A stretch of DNA of 64,000 nt from an uncultured Steroidobacter sp. (GCF_937958065.1 NZ_CALFXI010000052.1:16345-80344); one strand, 5' to 3'; shown: positions 30,001 to 38,470, counted from the first letter of the stretch. Numbers and translations: made by a program. The notes: a model not told the origin generated them from the sequence alone.

Positions 30001-30108
30001 AGGATCCAAGGCGAACGCATAGCCGCTCGCGAATGCGAGCACGACAAACGCAACCATCCGCATCAGGCAGCTGCGACTTCGCCCCTGCGCGTGCCAGTGC
30101 TCATACAT
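27043..30108 (-). CDS. Two-component sensor histidine kinase with two-bladed-repeat propeller sensor
   Basis: About 1021 residues. After a signal/anchor (MRMVAFVVLAFASGYAFA), the periplasmic part has many Reg_prop-type repeats (GYLWIGTTGGLYRFDG, GSLWIGSESGLDRLRDG, GNIWVSTLRGLDRF and others) and a Y_Y_Y-type domain (LTFRYRLDGYEERWQEVG), then one membrane segment (TAWFMVLVVLATVLLLWAML). The kinase has the HisKA_3 phospho-His (RIARELHDTFLQSVQGL) and a HATPase domain (GLANALRHAN, DDGRGF, GLAGMRERA). It resembles polysaccharide sensors of Bacteroidetes and xanthomonads. It lies 14 bases after the NarL-type regulator, its likely partner. Confidence 0.92.
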   Translation of the reverse strand: MYEHWHAQGRSRSCLMRMVAFVVLAFASGYAFALDPSFLLSQYGHTAWRMQDGSLPAVPDPIAQSADGYLWIGTTGGLYRFDGVRFTRWVSEFGEELAAKNVTALLGTPDGSLWIGSESGLDRLRDGRLTRISTELDAAIVELTLQADGSIWAVRAYGAPFATSLCRVHEDRLQCPVPLPGLELTTSSCCARGFLREVDGSIWLGGDLGMIHWQAGKTSTIYPAALSQSRGMGGVSGIVRDRRGDLWAGMGQPGRDGGLQRIVDGKLQPLVTGTFDSSALSIFTLYLDSQGAIWVGTWEQGLVRIHGDRVERFQASDGLSGDNVLRIFEDREGNIWVSTLRGLDRFRQFSVVPYSTREGLSSDDTASVMARSDGSVWFGTSHGVNILRDGKVSKLDRGPEILRSHQITSMFEDAAGRLWLGAAQSMFIFERGKFTPVEDAEGHPAGLVASIAEDTERNVWMQLAARERRLSRVVGARITEQLRDPQVPPGREVAADPAGGIWIGTTSGDLAHYRDGQLATISFAHVSPEITERHVDDLIVQADGTVMGATGYGLIETQHGQRRALVRSNGLPCDRVWAMQFDTADDLWLSLECGFVRIAKSELAAWRQDPSRRVALRWFDALDGATPTRAPFMGESAMSTDGRLWFPSLNGTHMIDPSRLKAPAVAPPVHIEWILADRKQYSLRSPPVFPALTRDIEIDYTAPSLALPQKLTFRYRLDGYEERWQEVGARRQAFYNDLAPGQYTFHVTACNQDGACNERGASVAFEVLPAFYQTAWFMVLVVLATVLLLWAMLALRVRQVATRIRSRLEASLEERERIARELHDTFLQSVQGLMLKFQSAMEKIPAGEPARELMEQALDRADGVLVEGRMRVTALRHSTHAQRDFTAAIRQLVAQATEDTTVDVRLTVEGATRGLHPVVAEEAERILSEGLANALRHANARTIHIEILYSRRELTVRLVDDGRGFEEEQVQAAPAGGHWGLAGMRERARKIKAQIEIASRLDAGTSIELRIPANIAYASER

Positions 30109-30122
30109 ACCGCTGCTTCTTT

Positions 30123-30764
30123 TTATAACTCGATGATGCCGCGTTTGATGGCGGTCACGACCGCGTGCGTGCGGTCGTTCGCGCCGAGCTTCGCCAGAAT
30201 ATTCTTCATGTGCGCTTTCACGGTGTCCTCGGAGATGCCCAGGTCGGCCGCTATGCGCTTGTTCGCATTGCCTCGCGCAGCTCCTTGCAGAACCTCCAGC
30301 TCACGCAGCGACAGCCGCTCGTCGGTCAGGTGTTCCGCGAGCATGGTCGCGACATCCGGCGGAATCACGCGACGCCCTGCATGCGCCGCTCGAATCGAAT
30401 CCCGCAGGCCTTTACGCAAGGTGTCCTTCAGAAGGAACCCGCAGGCACCGGCGCGCAGCGCTCCGTTGATCTGAGCATCGCCCTGGAACGTCGTCAGGAC
30501 CAGGATCCGCGCATCGGCAAACTCTTCGCGAATGATCCGGATCGCATCGATGCCATTCATGTCCGGCATCTGCAGATCCATGAGCGTGACATCCGGGCGA
30601 GTCAGCCGGAACTGCTCGATGCCGGCGCGTGCAGTGGCCGCCTCCGCGACCAGTTGCATGTCGGGCTCGCCGGCCAGGGTGGCCGCAATGCCTTCGCGCA
30701 GCAGCGGATGATCGTCGATGGAAAGCACCCGGATCGGTCGCACCGAGGGGTTGTTCGACGACAT
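30123..30764 (-). CDS. NarL/FixJ-family response regulator
   Basis: 213 residues from ATG 30764 (GGAG upstream). The receiver has all expected residues: the acidic pair in VLSIDDHPLLREG, phospho-Asp in VTLMDLQMPDMNG, Thr in LVLTTFQG and Lys in FLLKDT. The LuxR-type helix-turn-helix is LSLRELEVLQGAARGNANKR and IAADLGISEDTVKAHMKNIL. It precedes the propeller histidine kinase in the same direction, so the pair form a normal HisKA_3/NarL two-component system. It is divergent from the DoxX-like gene. Confidence 0.93.
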   Translation of the reverse strand: MSSNNPSVRPIRVLSIDDHPLLREGIAATLAGEPDMQLVAEAATARAGIEQFRLTRPDVTLMDLQMPDMNGIDAIRIIREEFADARILVLTTFQGDAQINGALRAGACGFLLKDTLRKGLRDSIRAAHAGRRVIPPDVATMLAEHLTDERLSLRELEVLQGAARGNANKRIAADLGISEDTVKAHMKNILAKLGANDRTHAVVTAIKRGIIEL

Positions 30765-30902
30765 GCTGCGCTCCATGGAAAGAGATTCCAATGATGCCGC
30801 AGCGTGCGATTTCGCGATAGCTGTCGGATCACCCGAAAGGGTAGTTTGCCGATCGCTCTTGAGTAGGGTGCGACCGGCCGGACGGGCACGTACGCTGCAA
30901 CG

Positions 30903-31289
30903 ATGCAGGGATTCTTTTCCATGTTTCCTTCCGGACGTGCTGGCATCGCTCTGCTCGTTCTAAGAATGTCGGTGGCCGCAGCCCTGCTGCTGGGGGCAGT
31001 GGTCGGCTCGCATGCACTCTTATGGACCGCCGCAAGCGGCAGTCTCGCGGCTTTGCTGTTCGCGGGATTCGCGACCCCGCTTTGCGCCGGAATTTGCAGT
31101 GTGGTCGCAGGCATGGTCGCTTTCAGAGCAACGGGTGACAGTGCACTCTGCCCGACGCTGTTCGCGCTGACGTCACTTGCGCTCGCGCTGCTCGGACCGG
31201 GCGCCTATTCCCTGGATGCGCGCCTATTCGGTCGGCGCCGCATCGTATTCACGAGCCGAGACAAGAGCCGCAATCCAATAAACATGTGA
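30903..31289 (+). CDS. DoxX-like membrane protein
   Basis: 128 residues with about four hydrophobic segments and a C-terminal LALLGPGAYSLDARLFGRRR, the GPGxxSLDARL pattern of the DoxX family. Family members are small membrane proteins linked to redox or thiol metabolism in some cases, function generally unknown. A second ATG at 30921 could be the real start. It begins a plus-strand run with a GlcG/HbpS-like gene and an SDR gene, a grouping frequent in proteobacteria. Confidence 0.75.
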   Translation: MQGFFSMFPSGRAGIALLVLRMSVAAALLLGAVVGSHALLWTAASGSLAALLFAGFATPLCAGICSVVAGMVAFRATGDSALCPTLFALTSLALALLGPGAYSLDARLFGRRRIVFTSRDKSRNPINM

Positions 31290-31364
31290 TTCAGCAACGG
31301 CCGTGCGCCACTCACTATCCGGCAGGCACACGAGAGCGTGCCAGGCAGCGTCAGGAGCAAGCCC

Positions 31365-31769
31365 ATGGTTACGAGCAATCAATCGCAAACAATGATCGCG
31401 GCCGGCGAGTCGCGCGCCAGGGACATCGGCGTTCCCGTCAACATCGCGGTACTGGATGCGGGCGCGCATCTGAAAGCTTTCAGCAGGATGGACAGCGCCG
31501 TGATCGGTTCGATCGATGTTGCCATTTCCAAGGCGCGCACGGCCGTGCTGTTTGGCATTCCGAGCGAAGCGGTTTGGGACTACTGCAAGCCTGGCGCCCC
31601 CGCGCCCGGCCTGGAGCGCAGTAACGGCGGGCTTGCGACCTTCGCGGGCGGGATCCCGCTGTTCGATTCCAAGGGCGTGCTGATCGGCGCTGTCGGGGTT
31701 TCCGGCGGGGCCGTCCCTCAGGACCTCGATATTGCCAAGGCAGCCGCCGCGGCGCTGCGCTCTGCGTGA
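31365..31769 (+). CDS. GlcG/HbpS family heme-binding-like protein (DUF336)
   Basis: 134 residues from ATG 31365 (AGGAG upstream). The family segments are AAGESRARDIGVPVNIAVLD, AGAHLKAFSRMDSAVIGSID, and the glycine-rich end FAGGIPLFDSKGVLIGAVGVSGG. Proteins of this fold bind heme or small molecules (HbpS) or accompany glycolate oxidase genes (GlcG). Length is typical. It is 31 bases before the SDR gene, probably one operon with it and the DoxX-like gene. Confidence 0.87.
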   Translation: MVTSNQSQTMIAAGESRARDIGVPVNIAVLDAGAHLKAFSRMDSAVIGSIDVAISKARTAVLFGIPSEAVWDYCKPGAPAPGLERSNGGLATFAGGIPLFDSKGVLIGAVGVSGGAVPQDLDIAKAAAAALRSA

Positions 31770-31800
31770 GTCAACTTCCCATTTGCTACGGAGTAATGTC

Positions 31801-32604
31801 ATGCCAAAGACGATATTGATCACGGGCGCGGGCTCGGGCTTCGGCGAAGGAGCCGCGATTGGAATGGCCAGGAACGGCCACAACGTCATCGCCACCGTGC
31901 AGGTGTCGCCGCAAGTCACCCCGCTCAGGGAAAAGGCGAAAGCGCTCGGACTGAAGAACCTGCGCGTGGAACGGCTCGACCTGACCGATCCCTACGATGT
32001 GGCGTACGCCCAGACGTTCGACATCGACGTGCTGTGGAACAACGCCGGCATGGGCGAAGCCGGCCCGGTGTTCGAAATTCCGATCGATCTGGTCCGGCGC
32101 AACTTCGAAGTCAACGTGTTCCTGCCGCTGCAGCTCACTCAAGGCTTCATCCGCAAATGGATCGCCGCGAAGAAAAACGCCAAGGTGGTGTTCACGTCTT
32201 CGATGGGCGGCCTGTTCACGCCCGCCAACTGGGGCACCTATGTGTCCACCAAACATGCCCTGGAATCGATCGCCGAAGCCATGCAGCAGGAACTGAAGCC
32301 GCACGGCATCAAGGTGCAGACCATCAATCCCGGCGCCTATTACACCGGCTACAACGAGACGATGGCGGACGCCCCGTTCCGCTGGCTCGACGACTCGAAG
32401 AACGTCACCAAGCGCGCCGCGCTGCGTGCCGAGTTCGACGCGTTCCTGCAGGCGCCGGACGGACATCTGGATGCGCGCGAGATGATCGACAGAATGATCG
32501 AGGTCGTGCCGGCCGACAGCGGAAAATTCCGCAACGTCGTGCCGAAGGCGACGGAAGACATGCTCAAGGCGCACCAGCTCGCGGCCTGGGAGAACACCAT
32601 CTGA
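31801..32604 (+). CDS. Short-chain dehydrogenase/reductase
   Basis: 267 residues. Rossmann motif TGAGSGFGEG (about 8-17) for NAD(P) binding, NNAGM, the catalytic Ser in VVFTSSMGGL and the YxxxK pair in YVSTKHALESI are all present, as is the INPG turn. This is a classical SDR; substrate unknown. The ATG at 31801 is the family start. It is probably co-transcribed with the GlcG-like gene 31 bases upstream. Confidence 0.93.
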   Translation: MPKTILITGAGSGFGEGAAIGMARNGHNVIATVQVSPQVTPLREKAKALGLKNLRVERLDLTDPYDVAYAQTFDIDVLWNNAGMGEAGPVFEIPIDLVRRNFEVNVFLPLQLTQGFIRKWIAAKKNAKVVFTSSMGGLFTPANWGTYVSTKHALESIAEAMQQELKPHGIKVQTINPGAYYTGYNETMADAPFRWLDDSKNVTKRAALRAEFDAFLQAPDGHLDAREMIDRMIEVVPADSGKFRNVVPKATEDMLKAHQLAAWENTI

Positions 32605-32652
32605 GCAGGGTGCCGAGCGGGCATCCTGGTCCGCTCGGCCTACCGGAGCTCG

Positions 32653-33156
32653 CTAATCCTGTGGTGCCACCCGACGCCACAGGTCGTCGAACGCAATGCT
32701 GTCGAAGAATGCGGTGGCTTCGACGACCTTGCCATCCCTCATTTTCAGAAACCACGCGTAGGTGTTCGTGTACGGCACACCGTCCCGAGCCACCGCACGC
32801 GCGTCGAAACGCACGACCACCTGGTCGCCATCGGCCATCACGTCTTGGATCTGCGGCACCAGCCGCTCACGCATCCGCGCGTTGAACGGCTTGATCACTT
32901 CATCCATGAACGACTGCCGGTTCGGATATCGCCGGGCCGCCACCGAGCGGCCGACGATGGTCCACGGCGCGTCCGGACTGAGCAGCTCGAACGGGCTGCC
33001 CGAGCCGGCGCGCCAGGCATCGAACGCTTTCATCACTGCGTCGACATTGCGACGCTCGATCTCATCATGGGTTTGTGCCATTGCGATCTCTCCAGAAGTC
33101 ATTAGCCAGCCGACCAGCATCACCGCGCTTGAAACGCGCCTTTTGTTACCGTGCAC
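32653..33156 (-). CDS. Exported SnoaL-like/NTF2-fold protein
   Basis: 167 residues from GTG 33156, which follows the strong site GGAGGAG. A signal peptide (HGNKRRVSSAVMLVGWLM, cleavage near AMA-QTH) precedes an NTF2-like domain: RRNVDAVMKAFDAWRAGS, LLSPDAPWTIVGRS, DGDQVVVRFDARAVARDGV and TYAWFLKMRDGKVVEATAFF. This resembles limonene-epoxide-hydrolase/ketosteroid-isomerase-like small proteins; no catalytic assignment is possible. It is convergent with the SDR gene and divergent from 33303. Confidence 0.85.
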   Translation of the reverse strand: MHGNKRRVSSAVMLVGWLMTSGEIAMAQTHDEIERRNVDAVMKAFDAWRAGSGSPFELLSPDAPWTIVGRSVAARRYPNRQSFMDEVIKPFNARMRERLVPQIQDVMADGDQVVVRFDARAVARDGVPYTNTYAWFLKMRDGKVVEATAFFDSIAFDDLWRRVAPQD

Positions 33157-33302
33157 GATCTCGTTCTCCTCCGTTTGCCGCCGCCGCAGCGTAGGTCCAT
33201 CGAGCGGTGCGCTCACATCATGGGAATCGATGATTGCGATGCGCCACGCAAACACCGATGTTTGCTCACAACCGCACCGAAGGTGCAGCGGAAATCAACA
33301 TC

Positions 33303-33863
33303 ATGCGGTTCGGCGCGCTTCGATCGATCGCGACTTTTACGTGGCTGGGCATGCAGCTGCCCGCCATGGCCGCGCCCGTCAGCGTGAACGCGACTGCGGG
33401 CATGGCATTCGCCGGCGAAGCGGTCAACGTAGCGCTGCTCGAAATCCGCAACGACGTGACCGCGCACGTAGCCATCGCTGCGGCCGCGGGCTACCTGGAT
33501 GTGGCGGCAGGCAGAGGCGAAGGCCAGCTTCGACTGATGGCGATAGGCACGTGGAGCATTCCAGGCTGGACCCTCGACAATCGTCACATGCTGTCGCTCA
33601 GCACCCAGTCCGTCGAGCGCTATCGGATGCGAGCGCGGGTCGTGCGCCCGGAGTTGTTTGGTTTCCCGACGCTCAGTGCCCGCGCATTCGACGAGGTGTT
33701 CGTCGATCTGGACGGAGCAGGATTCATCCGTAACAACGTCGCTCTCGGCGTGGGCTTCGAGCTCCATCGCGCCCTGCTCGCCGAGCTGTATCGTGTTTGG
33801 GAAGGCAATCATGGCGCGCCCGACGATCGCTACCTGCTCGGCCTGGTCACCGTCAGATTCTGA
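33303..33863 (+). CDS. Exported hypothetical protein
   Basis: 186 residues from ATG 33303. A signal peptide ends near AMA-APV. The mature part is rich in beta-type segments (AFAGEAVNVALLEIRNDVTA, WTLDNRHMLSLSTQSVERYR) and ends GLVTVRF, an aromatic C-terminus that could suit an outer-membrane barrel or periplasmic beta protein. I recognise no family. It is 12 bases upstream of the DUF3187 gene, so the two are probably one transcript. Confidence 0.65.
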   Translation: MRFGALRSIATFTWLGMQLPAMAAPVSVNATAGMAFAGEAVNVALLEIRNDVTAHVAIAAAAGYLDVAAGRGEGQLRLMAIGTWSIPGWTLDNRHMLSLSTQSVERYRMRARVVRPELFGFPTLSARAFDEVFVDLDGAGFIRNNVALGVGFELHRALLAELYRVWEGNHGAPDDRYLLGLVTVRF

Positions 33864-33875
33864 TTCGAGGACCCC

Positions 33876-34976
33876 ATGAGAACCTGGCAAGCATGCAGCC
33901 TGATGATGACGCTCGTTCTGTGCTCGGCGATGTCCCATGCGCAGGACGGCGGGGCTTTCTATGGGTTGCTCCGAATGCGCGATCTCACGCCCTTCGGTTC
34001 CTTGCGACTGGACATGCGTCCGGCGCATGCGGTGGCCATCGAACCCGGCTCGTTCGCGATCGAGACCGAGCTCGGCTATCAGAACACCTGGGCGCTGAGC
34101 CCGGAGCTCGAACGCTACCTCACCAATCGCGAGTCGCTGGGACGCCGGGAATTGAGCGCCGCGGATCTGCCGGCGATTCGCGATCTGCCCGGCGAGAATT
34201 ATCTGGTCGATCTGGAGTCCGCGGTCATCGACTTCACGGTGCACTACAAGTTCTCCCAGAACCTGTCGGCCTATGCGATCGCGAATGTCATCACCTACGG
34301 CGGCGGCTTTCTCGACAGCACCATCGAAGGCTTTCATGACACGTTCGGCTTCAGCTCCTTCGGCCGCCCGGCCGCGGCTCGCAACGATTTCAACCTGATC
34401 TACGACCTGAAATCGGCGCAGCTCGCGTTGTTCGAGGCACCGACCAGCGGTGGTCTGGCCGATCCCACCTTCGGCATTCGACACACCGGACTGAAGTTCG
34501 GCGAACGCTGGCTGTTGGGAATGGAGGCAGCGATCAAAGTGCCACTGGCCGGCCAGCGCCTGCTGCTGTCCACCGGACGGACCGATTATGGAGCGCAGTT
34601 TTCATTGCAACGCCGGGGCGATCGACATGCGCTGTATGCGAATCTCGCTGCCGTCTACTACGCCGGCGCCGCTCAACCCGCGCCACAGGAATCGCAGCTC
34701 CTGCCGAGCCTGATCCTGGGCGTCGAGTATCGCTGGACTGAGCGCACCAATCTCAATCTGCAGGGCTACATCAGCAAGAGCACGTACACCGATCGGACCA
34801 CGGATCTCGAAGAGTTGAACGGCGACAAGTACCAGATCACTCTCGGCCTGCGTCACATGCGGGGCAGCGTCTTGTACTCATTCGGCGTGACCGAGAACAC
34901 ACAGAACATCAACAACACCCCGGATATCGGCTTCCAGCTGGGCATCGCGTTCATTCCCCGACTGGTTCGGAGATGA
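33876..34976 (+). CDS. DUF3187-like outer-membrane protein
   Basis: 366 residues with a signal peptide (cleavage near SHA-QDG). Near the mature start is LLRMRDLTPFGSLRLDMRPA, then many alternating beta segments (FTVHYKFSQNLSAYAIANVI, LILGVEYRWTERTNLNLQGY, QLGIAFIPRLVRR), as in an outer-membrane barrel. The pattern matches DUF3187; function unknown. It follows the exported protein at 33303 by 12 bases and overlaps the 3' end of the convergent FUSC gene by 26 bases. Confidence 0.75.
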   Translation: MRTWQACSLMMTLVLCSAMSHAQDGGAFYGLLRMRDLTPFGSLRLDMRPAHAVAIEPGSFAIETELGYQNTWALSPELERYLTNRESLGRRELSAADLPAIRDLPGENYLVDLESAVIDFTVHYKFSQNLSAYAIANVITYGGGFLDSTIEGFHDTFGFSSFGRPAAARNDFNLIYDLKSAQLALFEAPTSGGLADPTFGIRHTGLKFGERWLLGMEAAIKVPLAGQRLLLSTGRTDYGAQFSLQRRGDRHALYANLAAVYYAGAAQPAPQESQLLPSLILGVEYRWTERTNLNLQGYISKSTYTDRTTDLEELNGDKYQITLGLRHMRGSVLYSFGVTENTQNINNTPDIGFQLGIAFIPRLVRR

Positions 34977-36819
34977 GCTCCCGCCTCAGCAAACATTCAC
35001 GGACGTCAACCAACTCCGTCTCCAGCACATGAGGCAGCGGCGGCAATGCAGGCAACGGACCGCCGCTCAGGATCGCCGCGACGAATCCATCGATGACACG
35101 ACGCACGCGAACGGCGCCATCGTTGACGAACATCGACGCCGCCGTTTCTCGATCAGCATCGGCGCCAAGTTGCTCGAGGGCCCAGCAAGTTGAGAGCGTG
35201 CGGTAGGCGAGCCGTTCGACCGCTGCGATTGCTGGCCACAGTCCTTCGGCGGCGAAGCGCTGAGCGCGTGATGCGGCCAGGCTGTCCTCGTAGGCGTGAG
35301 TGAGCGCGAAGCTTGCGAGCTGGAGCTCGCGACGACACTTTCGTGCATCTGGCGTGGTGACTTCGCCGCGAGCGAGGTGATCTGTCGTGTCTGCGACGGC
35401 TCGTAACGCACGGACCAGTTGTTCCGGGATGTGGCGGACAGTGGCACGAGGCGGGATCACCCGAAATACTAGAAGCGCGAGCACGCAGCCAGCCAATGTA
35501 TCGATGCCACGCGCCCACAAATAACCGCCCACGTCCTGCACCGGATGGCCGCCAGCGGCGATCGTCAGTGCTGCGCCAGTGATGAATACGACGGCGAGCG
35601 CGTAGTTGCGGATCACGAGCATCTCGATCGTGAACTGCAGTGCCATGACGACTAGCGCCAGCCACATCCCCTGCGGATGAAGAATGAGAATTGCGCCGGC
35701 GAGCAACAAGCCCACCCAAGTGCCGAGCAGCCGCTCGATGCTTCGCTGGAGGGTGCGCACCCAATCGAATCCCTGGTGCAACATCAGCACGGTCGCCGCG
35801 ACCGCCCAGTAGGCACGCTCGAAATGAAATATCGACGTGAGCGCACCGGCAAGGCCGGCGGCAACGCCGACACGCACGACGACTCGCATCGGGTTGGAGC
35901 CAGGCTGCAGCGCTTCGAGCATGGCCGCGCCCGCGCTGGGATGGCCGAGTGGAATCGTGTTCCCGGCCAGGGCAGGCAGGCTGTGCGGATCACGGACCTG
36001 TCCGATGAGCTTGCGTAACTCTTCGATCAGTTCAGGCCGCGGCGATCGATGACGACTTGCGTCACTCATCGCTTCTGCAAAGCGCAGATGCAACTCTCGG
36101 TTCAGCGCGCGCAGTCGGGCAACGGCGCCGTCGGCGGGCACTTGCGAAGGCTCATGATTGACCAACGTCGTCCATGCCCGATGCAGCGCGAACGCTGCGC
36201 GATGACGAGCGGCACCTTCGTCGGCTGTGCCGATCGCTTCGATATATCCGATCACCGCCCCGCCGGCGGAGGTCACGGCCGTTCGCTCGGGCCCGCGATA
36301 CGAAATCAACGCGCCGGCCATGTGAACCGCCCACGCGAACGCTCCGCCGGCGAACACCAACGACGCTGCACCGACCGGCCCGATGTGCGCCGCCGGCATC
36401 GCTGTGCCCGCTGCACACGCGAGCGTGAACATGTACGCCCCAGGCGGACCCACTTGCAGCGCATTGCTCAGCCACGTCGCGATCATCGCCAGCGCCGCGA
36501 CGGCGATGACGACAGCCCAACCAACCGGCGCAACCCAGATCCCGACGCCGACACTGAGCGCGAACGCCGCCGCGATCGCCGCGAGCTGTACTGCACGACT
36601 GACGTAAGGACGACCGCTGCCGTACAGCGCAGTGAATCCGCCGATCGAAGCCATCAGCCCCGCCGACGTATCCCCCACCAGCCATCCGGTCAGAATCGGC
36701 GCTCCCATGCACACCGCCGCCCGCAACGAGAACCACACCCGCCCCGCCGGCGCCGGCCGCCGTTCGAACAGGCCACGAAGGATTTGCCTGGCGAGCGGAG
36801 GGGGTTGAGCAGGCGGCAT
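34951..36819 (-). CDS. FUSC-family membrane transporter (YccS/aromatic acid exporter-like)
   Basis: 622 residues: two hydrophobic blocks (about 25-175 and 305-430), each of several membrane segments, with soluble parts after each. The second block contains FHFERAYWAVAATVLMLHQG then FDWVRTLQRSIERLLGTWVG, the FUSC pattern (the RxxxRxxGTxxG element). Such proteins are thought to export fusaric, aromatic or hydroxycinnamic acids. No companion membrane-fusion protein is nearby. Its 3' end overlaps DUF3187 tail to tail. Confidence 0.87.
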   Translation of the reverse strand: MPPAQPPPLARQILRGLFERRPAPAGRVWFSLRAAVCMGAPILTGWLVGDTSAGLMASIGGFTALYGSGRPYVSRAVQLAAIAAAFALSVGVGIWVAPVGWAVVIAVAALAMIATWLSNALQVGPPGAYMFTLACAAGTAMPAAHIGPVGAASLVFAGGAFAWAVHMAGALISYRGPERTAVTSAGGAVIGYIEAIGTADEGAARHRAAFALHRAWTTLVNHEPSQVPADGAVARLRALNRELHLRFAEAMSDASRHRSPRPELIEELRKLIGQVRDPHSLPALAGNTIPLGHPSAGAAMLEALQPGSNPMRVVVRVGVAAGLAGALTSIFHFERAYWAVAATVLMLHQGFDWVRTLQRSIERLLGTWVGLLLAGAILILHPQGMWLALVVMALQFTIEMLVIRNYALAVVFITGAALTIAAGGHPVQDVGGYLWARGIDTLAGCVLALLVFRVIPPRATVRHIPEQLVRALRAVADTTDHLARGEVTTPDARKCRRELQLASFALTHAYEDSLAASRAQRFAAEGLWPAIAAVERLAYRTLSTCWALEQLGADADRETAASMFVNDGAVRVRRVIDGFVAAILSGGPLPALPPLPHVLETELVDVRECLLRRELISEPVGE

Positions 36820-36898
36820 GCGGGCGAGTATGAACGCCCCCGACCGCAGCGTGAATGTCGCGATTACCGTGCTCGCCCGCGTGGCGAGCGACGCTCAG

Positions 36899-37675
36899 CT
36901 AACCAAACAAATCCGACTGCCCGCCCTCTTCGCCCCGCGGCTTGATCAGATCCGGGCCGTCGTTGCGGTTGCTGTTGACGCGATTGCTGACGGGGTACGC
37001 GAACATCAGGCCGGAAGGAAATTGTTTCAGCGCCGAGAATGCTTCGGCGGGGCTGCCGGTGAGCCAGGTTTCGTGATCTTCCTGGGCGAGGATGGCGGGC
37101 ATGCGACGCTCTTCGGGGGCCAGCAGCACGCGCTTGCCGGCGGTCTTCTTGGAATTGTGAATATCCGCCATCAGCTCGTTCGCGGGCATGGTGATGACGG
37201 TGCACGACTCGATCACTTCGCCGGAGTCCGTGACGGTGCGGTCCCAGAGGCCGGCGAGGAAGAACGGATCCTGATCGACGACGGTGATGTAGTAAGGCAC
37301 CGCGACCTGCCAGTCCGGGGGTTGCGCCTGCCACTCATAGAAACCGGACAGCGCCACCAGGCATCGCTGGCCCCGCTGCCACGCATCTCGAAAGGACGAA
37401 TTGGTCCGCAGTGTCTCGATGCGCGCGTTGATCGTATTGCCCATGGGCTTGCCGCGCGCCCAGTGCGGGATCAATCCCCAGCGCAGATGAGTGCCTTCGC
37501 GCTGCCCATCCAATTCGCGCACCACGCGCACGACCGGCACGGGATCGGTCGGCGACACGTTGTAGCGGATGCCGAACAAACCCTGCGAACTGAAGCGCGA
37601 CGCCCAGCTGCGATGCTGGATTTCCACCGCGCGCTCGATGGCGGCTTCTTCGGGGGAGACATAGCGACCACACAT
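36899..37675 (-). CDS. SOS response-associated peptidase (SRAP/YedK/HMCES family)
   Basis: 258 residues beginning MCGRYVSPEEA; Cys2 is the residue that crosslinks to abasic sites in single-stranded DNA. Other family elements: INARIETLRTN (conserved Asn), RCLVALSGFYEWQ (conserved Glu) and DPFFLAGLWDR. The usual HxRMP element is split: DIHNS is followed by about 15 extra residues before RRMPAILAQEDHETWL. It protects abasic sites from error-prone processing. It is transcribed alone; I see no clear LexA box in its upstream region. Confidence 0.92.
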   Translation of the reverse strand: MCGRYVSPEEAAIERAVEIQHRSWASRFSSQGLFGIRYNVSPTDPVPVVRVVRELDGQREGTHLRWGLIPHWARGKPMGNTINARIETLRTNSSFRDAWQRGQRCLVALSGFYEWQAQPPDWQVAVPYYITVVDQDPFFLAGLWDRTVTDSGEVIESCTVITMPANELMADIHNSKKTAGKRVLLAPEERRMPAILAQEDHETWLTGSPAEAFSALKQFPSGLMFAYPVSNRVNSNRNDGPDLIKPRGEEGGQSDLFG

Positions 37676-37902
37676 GCGCTCATCCTAACGTCGCAGCGGC
37701 CTGATCGTTAGCACTTTTCTGCACGCTCGGGCTGGCACGGAAGGCCACAGTGGAACGATTCGCCACTCTGTGCGGTTCGATACTAAGATGAGTGCACATG
37801 AAGAGAATCGTCTACATGCTGGCTCAGTGCGCGCGATGGGCTATGACATGAGCCTCCTGCGACGCGTGCCACGACAGACTGAACCTTGACCGGGAGCATC
37901 CA

Positions 37903-38454
37903 ATGACCAACGTCGGCTACATCGTCGGCAGCCTGCGCAAAGGCGCATACACCCGCATGCTGTCGCGGGCGCTTCCCGACCTCGCACCGCCGTCGTTCAA
38001 GCTCACCGAGATCGGCATCGGCGAGCTGCCGCTGTACAACCAGGACTTGGAGACGGACAGCCCGCCGCAAGCGTGGACGACGTTTCGCAATCAAGTGAAG
38101 AGCAGCGACGCCATCCTGTTCATTACGCCGGAATACAACCGTGGCATGCCCGCTGCCGTGAAGAATGCCATCGATGTCGGCTCGCGGCCGCCGAAGCAAG
38201 GCGTCTGGCGCGGCAAGCCCGCCGCCGTGATCTCGCTGACTCCCGGCAGGCTCGGCGCGATGGCCGCGCATCAGCAGTTGCGCCTGTCGCTGTCCGTCAG
38301 CGGCGTACCCGTCATGCCCGCGCCGGAAATCTATCTGGCCGAAGCCGCCAGGCTGTTCGACAGCAACGGCAAGCTCGTGAGCGAAGACACCATCAAGCTG
38401 CTCACCGCCATGCTCGGCGAATTCGAGACCTGGATCGGTCGCTTCAAGGAATAG
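37903..38454 (+). CDS. NADPH-dependent FMN reductase
   Basis: 183 residues of the flavodoxin-like FMN_red family. The FMN phosphate loop is VGSLRKGAYTRMLSRAL and the isoalloxazine-side loop is TPEYNRGMPAAVKNAIDVGS, both strongly conserved in ChrR/YieF-type reductases. It would reduce quinones, azo compounds or chromate with NAD(P)H. Length is typical. It is transcribed alone, divergent from the SRAP gene, with the region 37676-37902 between them. Confidence 0.92.
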   Translation: MTNVGYIVGSLRKGAYTRMLSRALPDLAPPSFKLTEIGIGELPLYNQDLETDSPPQAWTTFRNQVKSSDAILFITPEYNRGMPAAVKNAIDVGSRPPKQGVWRGKPAAVISLTPGRLGAMAAHQQLRLSLSVSGVPVMPAPEIYLAEAARLFDSNGKLVSEDTIKLLTAMLGEFETWIGRFKE

Positions 38455-38470
38455 CGCCGCTCGCGCCCGC

